Assembly: GCF_002257585.1 (NCBI RefSeq)
Contig: NZ_CP022743.1
Coordinates: forward strand, 4,588,001-4,652,000
Origin: Mucilaginibacter xinganensis
GTDB taxonomy: Bacteria > Bacteroidota > Bacteroidia > Sphingobacteriales > Sphingobacteriaceae
DNA length: 64,000 nt
Direction: 5' to 3'
Shown: in pieces, positions 61,952 to 64,000 of the stretch
How the letters are laid out: the number at the start of each line of letters is the position of its first letter
Position numbering within the stretch: position 1 is the first letter of the stretch
Position numbers and translations under genes: made by a program
Notes under the pieces: model-generated
Database searches by the model: none
What the model saw: only the letters and a program-made list of their open reading frames with translations
What the model was told of the DNA's origin: nothing

Positions 61952-62314
61952 ATGACACAAATAAAAGAAAACTCAACCAGGAATTTTAATAAGGCAACAT
62001 CACCCTGCCCGGTTACCTATGCTATTAACAAAATTGGCGGCCACTGGAAGCCTATTATTCTTTACCAGCTAATGAGCGGGCCGAAACGCTACAGCGAATT
62101 AAAGCGGGCGATCCCCGCAGTTACTGAGAAAATGCTGATCCAGCACCTGAAGCAATTACAGGATGATAACCTGGTAATAAGAAAGGCAGAAAATGTGGTT
62201 CCGCCCTTTGTAACTTACTTTTTGAGTGAAGCAGGTGAAGACCTCACTATTGTATTAAACGCCATGGCTGAATGGGGCATCCGCGATAGTAAACGGCATT
62301 TAAAATCGGCTTAA
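61952..62314 (+). CDS. HxlR/MarR-like winged-helix regulator
   Basis: 120 residues. CPVTYAINKIGGHWKPIILYQLMSGPKRYSELKRAI (about 19-54) with Cys19 is the typical HxlR start, and FVTYFLSEAGEDL the wing end. HxlR proteins such as YodB or HypR sense quinones or disulphide stress through that conserved cysteine. Its stop TAA overlaps the stop of the convergent gene inside TTAA (62311-62314). Confidence 0.93.
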   Translation: MTQIKENSTRNFNKATSPCPVTYAINKIGGHWKPIILYQLMSGPKRYSELKRAIPAVTEKMLIQHLKQLQDDNLVIRKAENVVPPFVTYFLSEAGEDLTIVLNAMAEWGIRDSKRHLKSA

Positions 62315-63083
62315 GCAAATAATTCCTGTGTGTCTGTATAATAAGTTTTCCTTGAACCCACAGGTTTTTGATGAATGATTTCGCCGGCCGGGGTTTGTTT
62401 CTTTTTTGGCTGATGCACCAGCATAAAATCCCTAAACTCGCCGCTTATAATATCAGGGTTATTTTTTAGGATTTGCTTTTCTGAATCCTCCAGTATCTTT
62501 TTTATTGATTTAGCCAATTGCTTCACTTTGCCTGCGGGTATTTTGTTTGAAGGAGAGAAGGGCGACAACTTAGCGTCGTACAGGATTTCATCTGCATAAG
62601 CATTCCCAATACCACGCAACACTTTTTGATCCATTAAAACGGTTTTAACAGGAGTTTTAGTTGAGCTTAATTTATCCTCAAGATACTGCTCATCAAAATC
62701 CAATGCATCGGGGGTTTCATTTTTTTCAGGGTCGAGCGTGGGTGTAGCCGCCTTCTGAAAATCTGTAAGTGCAAGCCCTTTATCGCCTTCAAATAAAAGT
62801 TCAAGGATAGTGAATTTATGGCTATTGGTTTTATCAAATAATTGCAATTGCCCGTGCAGCATCAGGTGGGTAGCCAGCACATGATTATTATCAAATTCAA
62901 ATTGCAGTTCCTTACCTACCCGCCTTACATTGGCAAGGGTATGGCCTTCCAATGTTTCGCGTACCCTGTTTTCAGGCACATTTAATTTCTGGCTTACCTT
63001 AATATCAATTTTTCAAGTTTTTTACCTTTAAACAATTTGTTAAGATTGTGGCTAAAAACCTGTAGGTCTGGCAATTCTGGCAT
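62311..63083 (-). pseudogene. Frameshifted Fpg/Nei DNA glycosylase, zinc-less form
   Basis: The intact-looking frame covers 62311-62979 and starts inside the gene. Upstream, the ATG at 63083 encodes MPELPDLQVFSHNLNKLFKG, the true Fpg N-terminus with catalytic Pro2 and Glu3, but it meets TAA at 62994. One extra A in the run at 63009-63013 would give LEKIDIKVSQKLNV and join both parts into about 257 residues. The rest has HLMLHGQL, VLRGIGNAYADEILYDAKL, and a C-terminal finger without cysteines (TPAGEIIHQKP, GSRKTYYTDTQ), as in NEIL1-like zinc-less enzymes. A sequencing error is possible. Confidence 0.85.
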
Positions 63084-63142
63084 GATAAAATCTTTTTGCT
63101 TAAAACATGCAAAATAACGATTGGTTTTTCTCTTTACTAATA

Positions 63143-63835
63143 TTAAGTTATCTCATCATTGGTAAGTTTCATCAACCTTTGCTTATCTTCAATTTTTATG
63201 TTTTTATCCCGCAGTGAAATAATCTTTTCGTTTGTCAGTTCATTGATCACCCTAAAAACAGTTTCGTAAGTGGCCCCTGTAAAAGAAGCAAGATCCTGCC
63301 GGGATAACTTAACATTAACAAAGCCTTCTGAGGTTAAGCCAAACTGCATTTCGAGCGAATAAAGCGCCTGTGCTACCCGCCCTTTAACGGACATGTGCGC
63401 CAGATTACGCATTTTATTCTCTGACTCCTGAAGATCCTTCGCAAAAAACATCATTAGTTTATAGGTAAAGTCGTGGTTAACCTTTAATGTACTTTCAAAA
63501 AAGTCCATGTCAAAATAACAAACTATCCCCTCTTCAATGGCAGTAGCTGATATTGGATAAACCGAATCCGCCATCCCCCGGTGTCCAAAAATAGCGCCGT
63601 TATTGGCAAAACGCAATATAATCTCTTTATCGCTTCCCCATTTTTTATGAACTTTAACATTCCCGTTCAAAACAAAGTAAATTCCTTTTACAGGATCACC
63701 TTCTCTAAAAATAATCTCATTTTTTTTGACATTAAAATTTTTTTTGTGCGCAACGATAGCAGGCTTCCACTCCGAAACACAGTTTTTACACAAAAAACAA
63801 CTATCAGCATTGCATTTTATTAAATTTTTCTTCAT
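63143..63835 (-). CDS. Crp/Fnr-family regulator with N-terminal cysteine cluster
   Basis: 230 residues from the ATG at 63835; the longer frame uses a TTG. Cys8, Cys13, Cys16 and Cys19 (CNADSCFLCKNC) form a C-x4-C-x2-C-x2-C cluster that may hold an iron-sulphur or zinc centre. The cyclic-nucleotide-like beta-roll (about 30-140, NEIIFREGDPVKGIYFVL) and the helix-turn-helix (about 180-205, LSRQDLASFTGATYETVFRVINEL) follow. Likely an oxygen/redox- or NO-linked regulator; targets unknown. Single gene. Confidence 0.92.
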   Translation of the reverse strand: MKKNLIKCNADSCFLCKNCVSEWKPAIVAHKKNFNVKKNEIIFREGDPVKGIYFVLNGNVKVHKKWGSDKEIILRFANNGAIFGHRGMADSVYPISATAIEEGIVCYFDMDFFESTLKVNHDFTYKLMMFFAKDLQESENKMRNLAHMSVKGRVAQALYSLEMQFGLTSEGFVNVKLSRQDLASFTGATYETVFRVINELTNEKIISLRDKNIKIEDKQRLMKLTNDEIT

Positions 63836-64000
63836 AGAGACCAACTATTTATAAAACAAGATTAATTTCTTACAAAAATTATTAAAATAAGCTTACAAAG
63901 ACTAAATAACCATCATTAATATTTAATAAAATTCGCCAAGTGAGATACTTGTTTAGCCCGGCACTATAAATTTTATAGCGACAGCCTAACTACAATGATA

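Noticed and set aside
61952..62979. HxlR and Fpg as an operon
   Set aside because: They are on opposite strands and converge, sharing only TTAA at their stops.

Overview
The window looks like the chromosome of a Bacteroidota member of the Sphingobacteriaceae, most like Mucilaginibacter or Pedobacter. Reasons: promoters of the TTG-N18-21-TAnnTTTG type with few Shine-Dalgarno sites; carboxypeptidase-regulatory-domain outer-membrane proteins; an ECF sigma/FecR pair; GH106, GH43 and GH30 glycosidases; tandem MacB/FtsX-type permeases without an ATPase; an AraA-like isomerase with a rhamnose mutarotase. The genus is inferred from gene style, not from a database search.

Layout. 1-1.9 kb: the str operon (rpsL-rpsG-fusA, minus strand, fusA cut by the window edge). 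2-10.3 kb: exported unknowns, two tiny lipoprotein-like genes, an SDR, a DUF885 peptidase-like lipoprotein, an M1 metallopeptidase, a YffB/ArsC-like thiol protein. 10.3-15.5 kb: a TonB-receptor-like outer-membrane protein, pth, rplY, prs and tRNA-Gln. 15.7-19.3 kb: a TPR histidine kinase and a LytTR response regulator. 19.6-28.7 kb: a potassium (Kdp) locus with two unlisted paralogous small membrane ORFs, kdpF, kdpABC, a porin, and KdpD split into a soluble KdpD/USP protein and a separate histidine kinase; no kdpE is seen. 28.7-34 kb: an outer-membrane protein, a DUF5009-type membrane acyltransferase, a CpxP-like protein, accA and a GH30 glucosidase. 34.5-41.9 kb: three tandem FtsX-like permeases. 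42-49.4 kb: two zinc-finger-like small proteins, a TlpA thioredoxin, an Omp85-like barrel with a possible kinase-fold domain, and a DUF6134/epimerase/SDR operon. 49.5-52.8 kb: ECF sigma, FecR and an STN-domain protein with a repeat array. 52.8-54.3 kb: TetR and a target SDR with matching palindromic operators. 54.4-60.9 kb: a rhamnose-glycan operon (GH106, isomerase, rhaM) and a divergent GH43. 61-64 kb: an NmrA/HxlR redox-type pair, a frameshifted zinc-less Fpg glycosylase and a Crp/Fnr regulator with an N-terminal cysteine cluster.

The best candidates for undescribed biology are the paired small membrane ORFs ahead of kdpF, the sigma/FecR/STN-repeat system that lacks a TonB receptor, the kinase-like motifs in the Omp85 protein, a perfect 20-bp inverted repeat that encloses the GH30 promoter, and short-period repeats that repeatedly abut stop codons. 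All functional statements come from reading motifs by eye; no alignment or search was run.
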